Below are positions 47,778 through 59,550 of a DNA stretch of 64,000 nucleotides, piece by piece. The position numbers and the translations under genes are program-made. Every line of letters starts with the position of its first letter. Within the stretch, counting starts at the first letter, position 1. Origin of the DNA: Tamarix chinensis (lineage: Eukaryota > Streptophyta > Magnoliopsida > Caryophyllales > Tamaricaceae). The stretch is taken from the NCBI GenBank assembly GCA_030549775.1, contig CM060173.1, positions 6,794,501 through 6,858,500 of the forward strand. Direction: 5' to 3'. The notes beneath the pieces were generated by a model. The model searched no databases. It had not been told where the DNA came from and worked only from the letters and a program-made list of their open reading frames with translations.

Positions 47778-48277
47778 NNNNNNNNNNNNNNNNNNNNNNN
47801 NNNNNNNNNNNNNNNNNNNNNNNNNNNNNNNNNNNNNNNNNNNNNNNNNNNNNNNNNNNNNNNNNNNNNNNNNNNNNNNNNNNNNNNNNNNNNNNNNNNN
47901 NNNNNNNNNNNNNNNNNNNNNNNNNNNNNNNNNNNNNNNNNNNNNNNNNNNNNNNNNNNNNNNNNNNNNNNNNNNNNNNNNNNNNNNNNNNNNNNNNNNN
48001 NNNNNNNNNNNNNNNNNNNNNNNNNNNNNNNNNNNNNNNNNNNNNNNNNNNNNNNNNNNNNNNNNNNNNNNNNNNNNNNNNNNNNNNNNNNNNNNNNNNN
48101 NNNNNNNNNNNNNNNNNNNNNNNNNNNNNNNNNNNNNNNNNNNNNNNNNNNNNNNNNNNNNNNNNNNNNNNNNNNNNNNNNNNNNNNNNNNNNNNNNNNN
48201 NNNNNNNNNNNNNNNNNNNNNNNNNNNNNNNNNNNNNNNNNNNNNNNNNNNNNNNNNNNNNNNNNNNNNNNNNNNNN
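47778..48277. other. Assembly gap, exactly 500 N
   Basis: Five hundred consecutive N, a round number typical of a scaffolding placeholder. Real gap length is unknown. Reading frames that cross it are artefacts. The start of GL-3 and any gene body following 47777 are hidden here. Confidence 0.99.
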
Positions 48278-49570
48278 GGCCCCTTATACACCCTCGTACC
48301 AAATCCCTACGTACTATTTTTCACCCCAAGTCTCCAATCACTCCACAACTCTCCCATTCTTTTATTTACACCCAAATTCAACTTTCTCACGTAAGACACA
48401 CCCCCATGCAAGAGTTAGTCACCTCATGCAAACGCCCCACGTCACCATGCATGGTTCCCAACTTTCATTTACTTTGGACATTCTTCTCACTTAAAACTTC
48501 TCTCATGGATTATGAGGCACTTTGGTCAACCCCATATCCTCCTTAATGGTCTCACTTCCCATTCCCCATCTTATTATTCTTTTAGTCCCATTTCATAGTA
48601 CCGAAACCCTAGCATGCATGTCTTAGAGGGCCGTATCAACACATTATAAATATCACACATAAAACATGCCATGCTCATGTCATAGAAAGTACACATGACG
48701 TACCTCAAATTCCAAGCTGCGCTACACATGAGACAAGTTATCCATAAATCATATAATACACATTAGCATGGTATACACAACAATCAACACATCACATCAC
48801 ACATAGCACAAGGGCATAGCTTCGTCCTTACCTAAGGTGACGCCGGGCTTGGAGCACGCTCCTCTAAGTCCTTAGGGCTTTGGTTGGGGTCACCTATAAA
48901 AAGGGAAAATGCTAAGTATTAGTTTCCCTTGCAAGTACCATCAACCCTTATTCTAGTTTAGGATTAAGGTTCTTATCCCTAGAGGGGGGTATTATACAAA
49001 AGCTAGGGTTTTCATCTTAAATTTAGTATATTAAACCTTACTAGTCCAAATGTATTCATTTTGGTACTTATTATTATCCTTGTTTTATTAGACCCGTTAG
49101 TTCTAATCTTGTAGTAATAGGGTATATGCTAACTATAGGAAAATAGTGTTAGTATTAATAAAATAGTGACACTAATGTCTAGTGATAGAAACCCTATCGT
49201 TTTAAGGCCAAGTCTATTAATGGTGTTATAGTTGAAATAATAATATTACAAAGTCACAATACTACAAGTAAACTATTCCTAAGGGTGATAATGATAATAG
49301 TTGTACATTCTTGAATAATACAAGGGTTCAAATGCTTTTGGTTACAATAATAAGGTAGTGATAGTAGTAATAATAGTAATAGCTAATAATAGTACCATAG
49401 TAATGAGGTTAGGGTTAAAAGCATTAGGGGTACTGTTAAGTGGTATGGTACTAAGGTTCAAGTACTCTTCTTAGTTAACAACCCCATGATATTCATTAGC
49501 TTGAGTTAAGTAACATGGATAAGAACAAAAGTAGTATTATTATTAGCAAAATGATAAGGGTGTCAAGTAT

Positions 49571-49586
49571 GATAATAATAATAATA

Positions 49587-49637
<51 letters not shown>
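49571..49637 (+). repeat. (AAT)n microsatellite in GL-3
   Basis: About 22 trinucleotide units with one AGT interruption. Confidence 0.95.
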
Positions 49638-49641
<4 letters not shown>

Positions 49642-49726
49642 CCCTAGTAGTAATAATAATAACAATAATAACAACCAAGTAAGGTTAAGCAACAATAATA
49701 ATAACCATAGTAAGGATAATAGAAAT

Positions 49727-49728
<2 letters not shown>

Positions 49729-49782
<54 letters not shown>
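49729..49782 (+). repeat. (AAT)18 microsatellite in GL-3
   Basis: Uninterrupted AAT run, about 54 bases. Confidence 0.95.
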
Positions 49783-49783
<1 letters not shown>

Positions 49784-50643
49784 CATAAAAATAAAACTAA
49801 AGTTAAGTATAATAGAATTTAGGGTTCAAAGGGATGCTAGTATTGGTAAAAATGATAACTTTAATAATAGAGATCATAATATTAGTGATAATAATAATAA
49901 TAATAATAAATAATAATAAAATTAATACTACTACTAATAAAAAAAGGAATAATAATAATGATAATAATAAGTATACTAATATTAATATTAGTTAAACTTA
50001 GTAGTAGCTATATAAAAAGAAAGGTTAAGGTTTGGGATGAGTGGAAGACCACCTAGGGTCGGTGGTGGTCCGGCGGCGGCGCGTGGTGGCGATGGCAGCG
50101 GCGGTGGAGGAGGAGAAGAGAGGGAAAGATGGAGGTGGTGGTTAGATGGGAGGAGAAAAGAAGAAGTTTGAGGTGAGGGAGGAGACAACAGGGAAAGGGG
50201 AGTGGAATGAGGGTGGTGGCGTGACAGGGGTGGCAACGCGCGGTGGTTGACGCGACGACCAAAGGTGGTGGAAGATGGTGGAGGTTGGTGGAGAAGGAGG
50301 CAAGGAGTAAGGAGGGTATGGGCAGGTAGGGGAGGACCTGCTGGTTGTTTTGGAGGGTGGTAGGGAGGTTGATCACGGCGGAGGTGGCGGCAGAAGATGG
50401 TGCAAGGCGGCGGTGATTGTTTTTGGGCAGGGAATTTCGCACGGTTGTGGTGGCACGCGCGGTGCAAGAAAGGGGGCGGCGATGGCTTGGTTGCATGGAG
50501 GGTGGTGCAGGGAAGGCTTTGGTGTGTGGCGGTGGTCGCGGCGATTGCTGGCGGCGGCGGAAAGTGCGTCTTTTCTGGCGGCGGCGAGGCAGGGTTTCAG
50601 CAAGGTCCTGAAGAGAGGACTTGCTTTGGCCGTTCGGCGGGGG

Positions 50644-50651
50644 TATTTATA
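50644..50651 (-). promoter_or_regulatory. TATA box of GL-3
   Basis: TATTTATA on plus (TATAAATA on minus) in the context GGGGGTATTTATAGG, as in GL-0 and GL-2. Confidence 0.5.
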
Positions 50652-50997
50652 GGAAATTGTGGAGGGGAAAACGACGAAGGGGAAAGGGATGGCACGCGGG
50701 GGCAGGTGCGGCAGGCCGCCGTTTGGTGGTGGCAGTCGGCGTAGGCCTGCGGTTTGGCAGGGTTTGTTTGGCTGGGTGCGGGAAAAGGGAAAGGCAACAG
50801 GACGCGTGAGGGGTAGGACGGGTGTGATGGGTCGAATTGGGAAAAAAAGGGACGGAAATGGCAGGGGAAGGACGGCTGGACGGCAGGTATTGTCAGAAGT
50901 TGTAGGCCGGCAGTCGTAGGTCGCGAGGAAGAAGACGACGCTGCAGCTGGATCGGCGGTCCAGGGAAAAAGGAAAGAAAGGAGGCAAGCCGGCCGAT

Positions 50998-51150
50998 TTG
51001 GCAACGGTTATAAAGTTTTTAAACCAAACGCGGCGTTTTAGTAATTAGGGGAACAAAATGCGGCGTCGCATCGCTGGGTGGGCAACGGTCATAAGGGTCA
51101 TTAATGTGACGCGGCGTTTCGACGGCTTTGAGGGGTGAAACGCAGCGTTG
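50998..51150. repeat. Tandem near-palindromes AAACGCGGCGTTT in GL-3
   Basis: AAACGCGGCGTTT at 51026-51038, AATGCGGCGTCGC near 51057, GACGCGGCGTTTCG near 51108 and GAAACGCAGCGTTG near 51137, alternating with GGCAACGGTTATAA (50999) and GGCAACGGTCATAA (51081). One exact core copy is also present in GL-0 at 700-712. Confidence 0.8.
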
Positions 51151-51609
51151 CGGTCGCGCGACGGCCAGCGAACGACGCTGGGTCGTGGGAAGGAGAAGAA
51201 GGAAGGGGATTGGGCCGGGCGAGGCCCAATTACGGCGGGGAAGAAGAAAAAAGGAAAAAGAAAGGAAAGGAAAAAGGAAAAGGGAGAAAAAGGGTTTCTT
51301 TGGGGTTTTAGATTTTTGCACAATTTATTTAGAATGTTTTTGGGTTATTTAAAGTATTAATAATTAGGAAATATTAATTAATATCTTTTTAGCTTAATTT
51401 GGTTTATCTTGATAATTTCCTTAACCTCCGTGTTAATTAGGGAAACACCCAAATGTTTTTTTTCCAATTTATATTCTTTATTATTTTCCTCTTAATCTAC
51501 CCTAATTTATCCAAAAAAAATTTATAAACAAGTTCATATAATTTGGTTTTTTTCCTAATAATTCTTTATTTTGCCATAAATCGGGGATTAGGGTTTTTGG
51601 GGTATTTCA

Positions 51610-53520
51610 AAAACCCTCAAGGGTAAGGACTTATTTTAGTACGTCAAGATTGTCTCCATATGGACTTGTTTTTAATTTCTCTATTTTCACCAATGATGAC
51701 TATCTAACCATATCAAATTTGGGGAGTAGAAAATATTCAGCAAAATAAAATCAAATATTAAGGCTAACAATAGTAAAAATCTAATTAAAAGCCCAGGATT
51801 AGATTATCATCATAAATAGATAATTAATTAATAATCAATTTAATTTCCCTATAACTACTTAAATTTGAGAGGGTGAAATAACCTAAATTAACTAATAGAC
51901 TCTCAAGATCTAATAGTCGTATCTAATCTAATTTAATAACTTATTTTCATAGTATTAAGTCCATTACGTTTGATGCTAATTTAGTAAAATTCCCAAAAGA
52001 ATATAGCCTAATTTTATAGTTTGATTCTCTTATAAAATTGTTAGATTTTTGATTATTAATATTCACCTTTAAGTTCCTAGATTAAATAACTATGTATAGT
52101 TAAATCGGCGATCAAGCAACTCAACCATACTTGAATAACTAATAACTGAATTCAAGAATTTAAAAAATCAAAATAGAAATTAAACTAATTTACCATTAGT
52201 TTGTAATTTAGACTAGATCCAATCCTCTAAATGAAATCTACTCAAGCATAATCATGAAAATGATAAATATGAAGTAGTAAATAGAATGAATATTTTAAAT
52301 TAAAATTAGAGAAGACAAGATAAAACCAAATTCTTCAAGAATATTCAAGAATTGGAATATCCAAAGTGAGTAATTTCATGAGAAATTAATGATTTAAACT
52401 AGGAATTAGATTAAAATTGAAGATAGTGTATTATACAATCATAAGGATTGAAAAAGTGAGAGAAAGTGCCTCCCTCTAAACTGTCTAAAAGTGGGTAGAA
52501 AACTACTACATAATGAAAAAGTTACAAAGGTAACAACTCTTGAAAAGGAAAAATTACACATGGCAAAACCATGCCACATGATCCTAGCTAGGTGTGGTTT
52601 GGGAAAAGTTAGGAATGCACCTACAAGTTGAGCACATGTTGTGGCATAGACCACATCCAACTTGTGGTGGAGGTGAATTTCATGATTTGCTCATCTCTTA
52701 GGGGTATAGATAGGTTTAAGTAGAAAAAGATAATGATCTAGAATCTTCTTTCATTTTTTAATAATTAAAATAAGAAAATAATAGATAAAAATAACATGAT
52801 GAGAGGGAAGGAGTTTGGCACCTTCTTGTGTTTATCGTAAGTTTTTAGGCATCCTAAAGCTTATTTTGGATCATATAAATAGGAAGAAGATAATACTAAA
52901 TAGATAATTATAGAATTTATTAGATATTAAAAATAACAATAAGATAAAACCTGATAGTAATCCCCTATGAAAATCAACACTCTTGTCCTTGGGGATCGAA
53001 GCAAAAATCTAGTTACTATATGGTAATAATAGATAAGGAAATATCCTACTATAAGATATTATATAATTTATAATTACCTAATAACAATTAGCAATTAAAT
53101 TATAAGTAAAATAAAATACAAAGATCTGATTTGCACGTATATTATAAACTCAAAAATAGTTCTTCATTAACCTAAACAAGTCCCAAACATTTATTCCTTC
53201 ATTGTTAATTATCTCAACCTTAAATAATTTAACCTCAAAATACTTATATATTTATAGTCAACATGCCTGCAGTTAGTAGATATTGGTCTTGTTGATATTC
53301 CATATTTTTGTTAAAATAAATTAGCTACATTTTAATTTAAACTACTTACTCTAGCAATTAGGGATATCAATTAGTTGAAGTGTACTTGAGATCATTCATC
53401 TAATCGGTTGGTTACTCTCTGCATGATCACGAATCCTTTCGCTACTATAACTATTCCCTTTATTTGTATAAGTATTAAACTAAATTTTAATATGTCTCTA
53501 ATTTACATGTAGGATAGAGT
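51610..53520. other. AT-rich, probably decayed long LTR; no gene recognised
   Basis: The sequence directly after GL-3 (GGACTTATTTTAGTACGTCAA...ATTGTCTCCATATGGACTTG) resembles the start region of some long plant gypsy LTRs, and 52960-53010 has TCCTTGGGGATCGA-type sequence. No protein motif, TSD or second LTR found. A 73-codon minus frame at 52439-52660 shows no recognisable domain. Confidence 0.3.
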
Positions 53521-55273
53521 AGAGAGGAAGATCAACGGCAAATGAATTTTTGGTCTTGGCCTTCTACAAGTGGGATGACAATTTTTATAACTTTTTTTTA
53601 TCTTCTATTTCGTGTGTCTCATACATCATGTGTGTAATTTATCTATATATTCTCACAATATATAAGGTGCTCCTTTTTTCCTTGTTGTGTAGGTCATGTA
53701 TGACTTCTAATATTTTAGCCCTTGGTCTTATCTTTTTCTTTCTATTTGATTTTAGTGAAGTAGATATCGAGGTGTACACTGGTAAGAAATTATCTATTGG
53801 GGAAAAATTGGGGTTGGACTGGTTAAAATAGTTTGACTCGATATGCACTAAATGTTGTATTAGTTAAATAGGGAAAACAATTCAAGGGTGAATGACCCTA
53901 TTTGACCCGGTTGGAACTAGTTATACGGGGATCATACTGGATATTTTTTTGAATAAAAATAATTTTAGATGAAATCACTATTGGCCCAATTGAATTAGTC
54001 AAACCATGTACTAGGAGGTCAAGTGGATCGATTCACGATCCGATTTTTAATACACTTTTTAGATTCGTATCTTTGGTAACTAATTTGATACTATCTTACT
54101 TTTGTTGAATTTTTCCTTTTTTTTTTGTTCATCATCTTGGGGATAGCATGTGATGATAATATATGATGGGTTGATGACTTCACGTCTGTGAAAAAGAAAA
54201 AAAAAATTATAAAGGTCATCCTTATTTTAGAGAATTTTTTTTTATTTGTGCTTTAAGCTCAGTTTAGTTCATAATATAATCAAATTTGGTAAAATTTTCT
54301 GGAAATATTATTTGTATATCTTGTCTTTATCTTTTCATAGCAATTTTAGTCGCCAAAATCCCAAATTTAACATAAAAGTTATATTCAAAATACAACAAGC
54401 TGTCAAAAAGCTTGTGAATTTTATCTTAAATCCATTTTTTAACAAATAATTAAGATTATTATCATTTAAAAATACAATTATAAATAATATAAATAACCTC
54501 AAATATTACTTAAATAAATAAAAAACTCATATTAAAAGGATGTAAAATAAATAAAAATATGTATTCATTAATTTGTCACTGATTCTTAAATTTATATTAC
54601 TTTGGAAATAAAATCAAATATTTATTATAATACTTGGAGCTATAGTTAGCAACCCCCATCCCCCAAAAGTATAGCATCTAGATGGGTGGCCATATCTTAG
54701 GTATTTAAACTTTACTTTAGTCAACTATTCTTCATTAATTACTCTCTCATTCATCTGTGTGAGTCAGGAAGATGAATCTCTTTGTTTTTTTTTTCTTTTT
54801 TTTTTGTGGCTTTTAGAATCCTATGGAAGCGGACACATTTAAATGATGGTCCATAATCCTACAAGTCTAGTGGTCTAGAAGAATAATCATATAAGTAGGG
54901 AAAAATATTTAGCATTTTATGTGGAAAAGTTATTGACGTTAGTTGTTTATTATTGTGGTTTATTATTTTATTATATTTACTATATAAATTTATGATAATA
55001 TATATATAGTGTTGTTTGGGATCAAATTATGTTTCCTAATACACGTTTAATCATAGCCAAACAATACATATATTTGTTATAATATTTCCTATTTAATATT
55101 ATTTTAAAAAATGGTTATATGCTTCACCATTATTCAAAGGATAATGATTCACCCTATAATAATAGTATATAGCCCAAGCAAAACTAGAGCACCTTTTCTG
55201 ATTTTCTTCATTCCCCCTATCACATAGTTATTATATAATGTCCCTCCCCATCAAAGTATGTTTCATTTGAAAG
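53521..55273. other. AT-rich intergenic DNA, no gene recognised
   Basis: Contains T-runs (54111-54127, 54787-54806) and a 93-codon frame at 53550-53831 without a recognisable domain. A TATATAATG at about 55230-55238 could serve the candidate gene starting at 55274. Confidence 0.35.
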
Positions 55274-55681
55274 ATGGCTCCTAAGTCTTTCGCATTCCTA
55301 AACCTTCTCTCTATCGCGTTTCTCATTTACTCATTGATGGCGGCAACAGCAGTAGCAAGGAACATATTTCCAACTCCCAATTTGGAGGCCCCCTATAAGT
55401 TCTGATTTTCATCTCCTTCTCCTACCAAATCAACTCTTAATCCATGTATGCACACGTGCATGGAGTATATATTTTTTTCATGATCTGGAAATGAAAGGAA
55501 TGACATGTAAGTGTTGAACACGTAAACAAGTAGAGCGGACGAGGAAGTTCAAAGAGCCAAAGAGTTGGGGGTACAAAGTTTGGTTCGTGGCCATTTTGGT
55601 ACCAAGTATTACCAGCAGGAAAAGGGGCTCAGTTTTGTTGCTATAATCCAGGTCCCTTTAGATCTTATTATTTCTGCGTAA
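55274..55681 (+). CDS. Candidate small secreted protein, two exons, function unknown
   Basis: ATG at 55274 opens MAPKSFAFLNLLSIAFLIYS, a basic start plus hydrophobic core, then MAATAVA before RNIFPTPNLEAPYK: a textbook signal peptide with an AVA cleavage site near residue 28. Unspliced, the frame stops at 55403. A donor AA|GTTCTG at 55399 and an acceptor ACAAG at 55530 define a 132-bp intron. Joined to exon 2 (55531-55681) the total is 276 bp, a 91-residue protein whose exon 2 starts RADEEVQRAKELGVQ and ends LDLIISA. A TATATAATG box lies about 40 bp upstream. No family was recognised. An alternative reading of exon 2 is a Cys-containing frame (QFCCYNPGPFRSYYFCVRCY, 55630-55690). It may also be a decayed gene; splicing is inferred from sequence only. 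Confidence 0.35.
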
Positions 55682-56219
55682 GGTGCTACCGCTACTCCCA
55701 AACTATAAGCAATGACCATATTGCTGCACAGGAAGTTACAAAACCTTGGAATTAAGGTCGTATGCTATTGTTGATCAGAACAGAAATGGTTTTGGGTAAC
55801 AGATCTAGTTTTGTGTTTTGCCTCCATCAGCTGTTTCAATTAGTCGGTAGCTAATAATAGTCATGGATTTTAGGTTCCTAGGATATGTGATCTCTGATTT
55901 TCTTTTCTTTTGTTTTGTTTCTTTAAGGGTTTTTTTTTCTCCTTATTTTTTATTTTAGTTGAGTTGCAATTCATATGATTAACTGTATGTGGTGTTAAAA
56001 TAAAATAATATTATAGAAAATAACCACCCAATTGGACCAAATCTATCTATCTTTTTAAACTTTTTAATAATCTATTATGGTTTACCAAGCTGATATTTTA
56101 CTGTTCGAGTTCCAACTCCCCCAGTCTATAAGCTCAAAATGCATAAATGCCAAACTCATGAAGACAGACAATTTTTTTTATTACAAACAAGCCCCCATTT
56201 GCACTAACTTTTCCTTTTC
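55682..56219. other. Intergenic DNA downstream of the candidate gene
   Basis: T-rich runs (55930-55965) and AT-rich sequence; possible 3' UTR of the gene above in its first part. Nothing else recognised. Confidence 0.3.
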
Positions 56220-56400
56220 CTTTTCTTTCTATTTTAAAAAACAAATTTTATTGAATATTTACGGGAACGTTCATTGGGTGACAAACATTATGAAACATAA
56301 ATCCTTATTCGATCCTCTTGGGAACAATTCACCAACATATCCGCAACCATGTTGCCTTCCCACGATGTGTGCTCTACGAGGATTCCTTTAAAATTGACCT
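56220..56400 (-). pseudogene. LINE RNase H C-terminal remnant
   Basis: The minus strand reads VEHTSWEGNMVADMLVN, matching the end of the RNase H domain that terminates many plant LINE polyproteins (HxxREGNxVADxLA), followed by LSPNERSRKYS in the place of the usual short tail. Only this tail is preserved; upstream sequence to 56560 is too diverged. The overlapping 104-codon plus-strand frame (56077-56391) is probably its shadow. Confidence 0.4.
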
Positions 56401-56559
56401 ACAACAATCCATGATAACGCCAACGCAAGGGTGACACATCATACATTGAGAGATGATAATAGTAACACATAAGGCATCGTAATTAATCTCTAAGTATTTA
56501 TTCCTACCTAACAACCTTGCAATCATTTAGTCATCTCTCAAATGTCAAATTTATGCATT

Positions 56560-57440
56560 CATGCTGTTGACGGTGCCAGTTTATGACACCTTTATTTTTA
56601 AATCCCAAAATATTTAGAAAATAATGCTGAAGTTCGATATGAATAGGAGCATTAACACCATACTTAATATAAGTAGACTTTATTGTCACACTTATACTGC
56701 TTGCTAAGGTTAGCTAGGCGTAAAATAAGAAAATTCTAAAATTTTATTATAACTCTAAGCAAATAGTAATATAGTCTCATGACTCAAATAAACTCTAAAC
56801 ATAGAAACAACTTATTTTTGACATCTATTCATTAAATATTTGATTGGGACATGGATAGTCAGCCTAATTTTGGGACAATTCAATAAATAGTTTTGAGATT
56901 ATTTGGGACTTATAAATTAATATAGTATTTTTAAGCCTTTTTCATGTTTTATTAAATTGGGTTGAAATTATTTAAATATAGCCTAGCTTAATTTTTATAA
57001 AGGACAAGAAGTCCAAAAGTAAGCCAAATGGAGTTTGACTCTCAAGTGTGCAAAAGGCAACCAATAGGCTCAAGCTCGATAGCAAATATCTCTTCTCCTT
57101 TATAAATAAAGAGATCTCATCCTTGTTTTATACATTGAAGTCCATAGATCAAGAGATCCTAAAGAGAACACTCCCAAATACTTTAAAGCTAAGGATCAAG
57201 AATTGAATAGTGAAGAACAAAGACCAAACAAACAAGATCGGAGCATCAGACAAGTTGAGTTCAAAGTTCAATACCATAAATTACAACAATTACTAAAAAC
57301 ATTATTGGCTGGTTAAGAGATTGAATAAGAGGATATTAAATCTTGTTACAGGTTTAAAATAAGTCTATTGTTAACTTAGTAGATTATTTCTTGACCACAT
57401 CCTAGATAACTTGAAGGTCATAGATTTGACATAGGCGCAA
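56560..57440 (+). mobile_element. Possible solo LTR with TATA box
   Basis: Starts near TGTTGACGGTGCCAG (56567). It carries CTTTATAAATAAAGAG (TATA, about 57099-57108), then a leader-like stretch rich in CAAGA/AAGATC, and GACATAGGCGCAAAATTT near 57428, similar in place and form to TGGCGC primer-binding sites. No second copy, protein domain or target duplication was found. Confidence 0.35.
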
Positions 57441-58664
57441 AATTTAGACATCTTTCTATTTTTCACATTAACAATACAACACAGGCTATTATTTCATAAC
57501 TCTATAGGCACACTAATTAATGGATCACCAGTAATAGCAAATGGTTGTATCGCCGGGAATAATTTGGAGCGAATAATAATGAGCTTCGCAAAATATCGGA
57601 ACAATTAATAGTACAAAGTTGTGGGCTATATAACAAAATGGATTTCCATAGCAACAACTTTGGGCATTCGCAAACGCATCATATTATTGAATGAGATGCT
57701 TCTTCGGTCGTGCATCTTACTCCATTCCTCCATTTATAATATAAGGTTATTAGGTTTCTGATTTTATTTTATAATACAACTTATTTTATATAAAACATAA
57801 ACAATTAAACATTTTATTTTCAATTATAATCTTATATTATTTTCATTTTATTAATTGAATAGTAAATATTCAATTTAATGTAAAAATATATTAGTAAAAA
57901 ATAGAGTATTTTTTTAATCTAAAATTTGGTAATTTTTAATATACGTATAAAAATATAACAACCCTTTTATTATAAAATAAATTACGTATATATTATCTCG
58001 GATTGCAGGAACTATTCGAAGACATTTTCTCTGAAGTAACGACACCACGTGTTGGAAGGTGAAGAAGACAATGAATTGATTGACCAATTTCAGTTGTAAA
58101 ATGGATGAGGAATTTTTTTTTTGAATTTTTTAACTTTTTAATGTATGCCCCACTTTCCTCATCCGTGTACTACAAGATTTCACGGCACTCGAGTTGTAAA
58201 CTATACGGTGATAGGCTCTTTTATTTTACCTAAAAGATCATTTAATCAATATATTATAGATTAAAAAAACTAACAACTAAATAATGAATAAAATTGTTTG
58301 CATAAAGCTAAACATAGTCCACTACAATTAGCATTTTTTTCCATCATTATTATAATTCATCTGGTTTCAGTATTTGAATTCCCTTCGTAACTCAATTATT
58401 GAATCAAATCATATATACACTTAAATAAAGCTATTTGCTTCCATTTCTGTACCCAATTCTCGCCCATCATTACTTTCTTAAAGCAGATGTGCCCATTAAT
58501 TTCTAAATTGTTCGTATATACACATAAAATGAATATTTTCAAGTATATATGAAATACTAAAAATGCATACATATGACATGATAATGATAAATTTACTAGT
58601 TGTTATTCCTAATCCACTAGTGTAGATTCAAATATGTTAAATGAAAATTAAGATATAATAAATA
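57441..58664. other. AT-rich intergenic DNA
   Basis: No gene, RNA or terminal repeat recognised. Contains one G/C-richer stretch at 57990-58075 of unknown nature. Confidence 0.35.
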
Positions 58665-59140
58665 TAAGGATAAATTTTGTTGAAGTACCATGACATTTGA
58701 CATAATTCCACTTAAGTACCATATGTTTTAAATAATCCTTTTTAGGTACCATGTGTTTTAATTTTTTATTTCACTTTTGTATCATCTTATTAATAATTTT
58801 AGTTTTATATGATTAAAATAATAAATTTTCTAATATTGAATACTTTTCAAAACATGATTTTTTAATTTTTTAAATAAATATTATATATTTATTTTTAAAT
58901 TTTATAATGTTCTCATGTTGTTTGTTTCAAAAAAAAACTAGAAAATACAAATATTATATGCATTATACTCTATTTTTTCATTTAATATTTGAAAAATACT
59001 TGATATTTAAAATCTTATCATTTGAGTCATAAAACTAAAAACATTAATAATATGGTATTAAAGTGAAAAAATAAATAAAACACATGATATCTAAATGAGA
59101 TTGTGTAAAACACATTGTACCTAAGTGAAATTCATCCTTA
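58665..59140. mobile_element. Foldback MITE, 476 bp
   Basis: The two halves are a long imperfect inverted repeat. The left end reads TAAGGATAAATTTTGTTGAAG-TACCATG; the right end, reverse complemented, reads TAAGGATGAATTTCACTTAGG-TACAATG. Both continue through TGTTTT, TTTCACTTT(A/T)GTA and TTATTAAT blocks towards a centre near 58920. Flanks AATAAATAT and AATAATTAA could be a diverged 9-bp duplication (7 of 9), as Mutator-like MITEs make. The AT-rich context makes that weak. Confidence 0.8.
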
Positions 59141-59423
59141 ATAATTAACAATTAATTAAGATATGTTCTTTTTGTCTTATTTTTAGTGATATAATATGAT
59201 CTGAATTGATCAAATCTAAATTGTTGTTATTTTACCAATTGTTAGTGAAAATGATTATATATAATTATTATCATTAGTTTTATATTATTTTTGGTTTAAA
59301 ATTTTGCCAATATGATTTTATCTGAATCGATTTGATTTAATCCAATCTCATTTGATCTAACATCATAGATCTTGAATATAAATCGAGAAGAACATGGCCT
59401 TACACAACCTAGAAATATTAAAG
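59141..59423. other. AT-rich intergenic DNA
   Basis: Nothing recognised; GATTTGATTTAATCCAATCTC-type simple sequence near 59320-59350. Confidence 0.35.
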
Positions 59424-59495
59424 TATTTATTAGTATAGTAGTGAGTATTCCCGCCTCTCACGTGGGTAATCCGGGTCCGATCTCCAACAACGACG
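59424..59495 (+). pseudogene. tRNA-Asp-like pseudogene with CUC anticodon
   Basis: TAGTATAGTAGTGAGTATTC (A-box region), CCCGC-CTCTCAC-GTGGG (anticodon arm) and a GGTCCGATCTCC T-arm/B-box region closely follow plant tRNA-Asp(GUC). The anticodon loop has C at position 34 instead of G, giving CUC (a Glu anticodon) in an Asp body. The 5' acceptor strand (ATTTAT) does not pair with CAACGACG at the 3' side, so folding is impaired. It is probably a tRNA pseudogene or a tRNA-derived SINE head. Confidence 0.6.
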
Positions 59496-59550
59496 ACGAA
59501 AATTAGTGTAGCCGTAGCCAATACGTAATTTAAACCCTCTTGTTGGCAAT

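Larger units (their letters stand above)
48278..51609 (-). mobile_element. GL-family giant LTR-like element, end lost in gap (GL-3)
   Basis: Starts inside the family right after the gap: 48278-48860 matches 23725-24340 of GL-2 (CCCTTATACACCCT, CAAGTCTCCAA, CTAGCATGCATG-C-TAGAGGG). Then a trinucleotide region (49080-49985), a G-rich GGTGG block (50040-50640), TATTTATA (50644-50651), a purine-rich block to 51300, an AT-rich head, and the terminal GGGGTATTTCA at 51609. The next five bases are AAAAC; the partner duplication is in the gap. Reading frames in the GC-rich part are compositional. Confidence 0.8.

Noticed and set aside
47704..48546. Frames of 185-269 codons crossing the N block
   Set aside because: Almost all residues are unknown; artefact of the assembly gap.
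53550..53831. 93-codon frame as a possible gene
   Set aside because: No recognisable domain, AT-rich, hydrophobic by composition; no neighbouring exon.
54140..54200. Possible C/D-box snoRNA (two TGATGA-like boxes)
   Set aside because: No convincing CTGA D box and no terminal stem.
56560..57440. Endogenous pararetrovirus promoter and leader
   Set aside because: A TATA box alone is not enough; no viral coding motif was found nearby, and an LTR explains it equally well.
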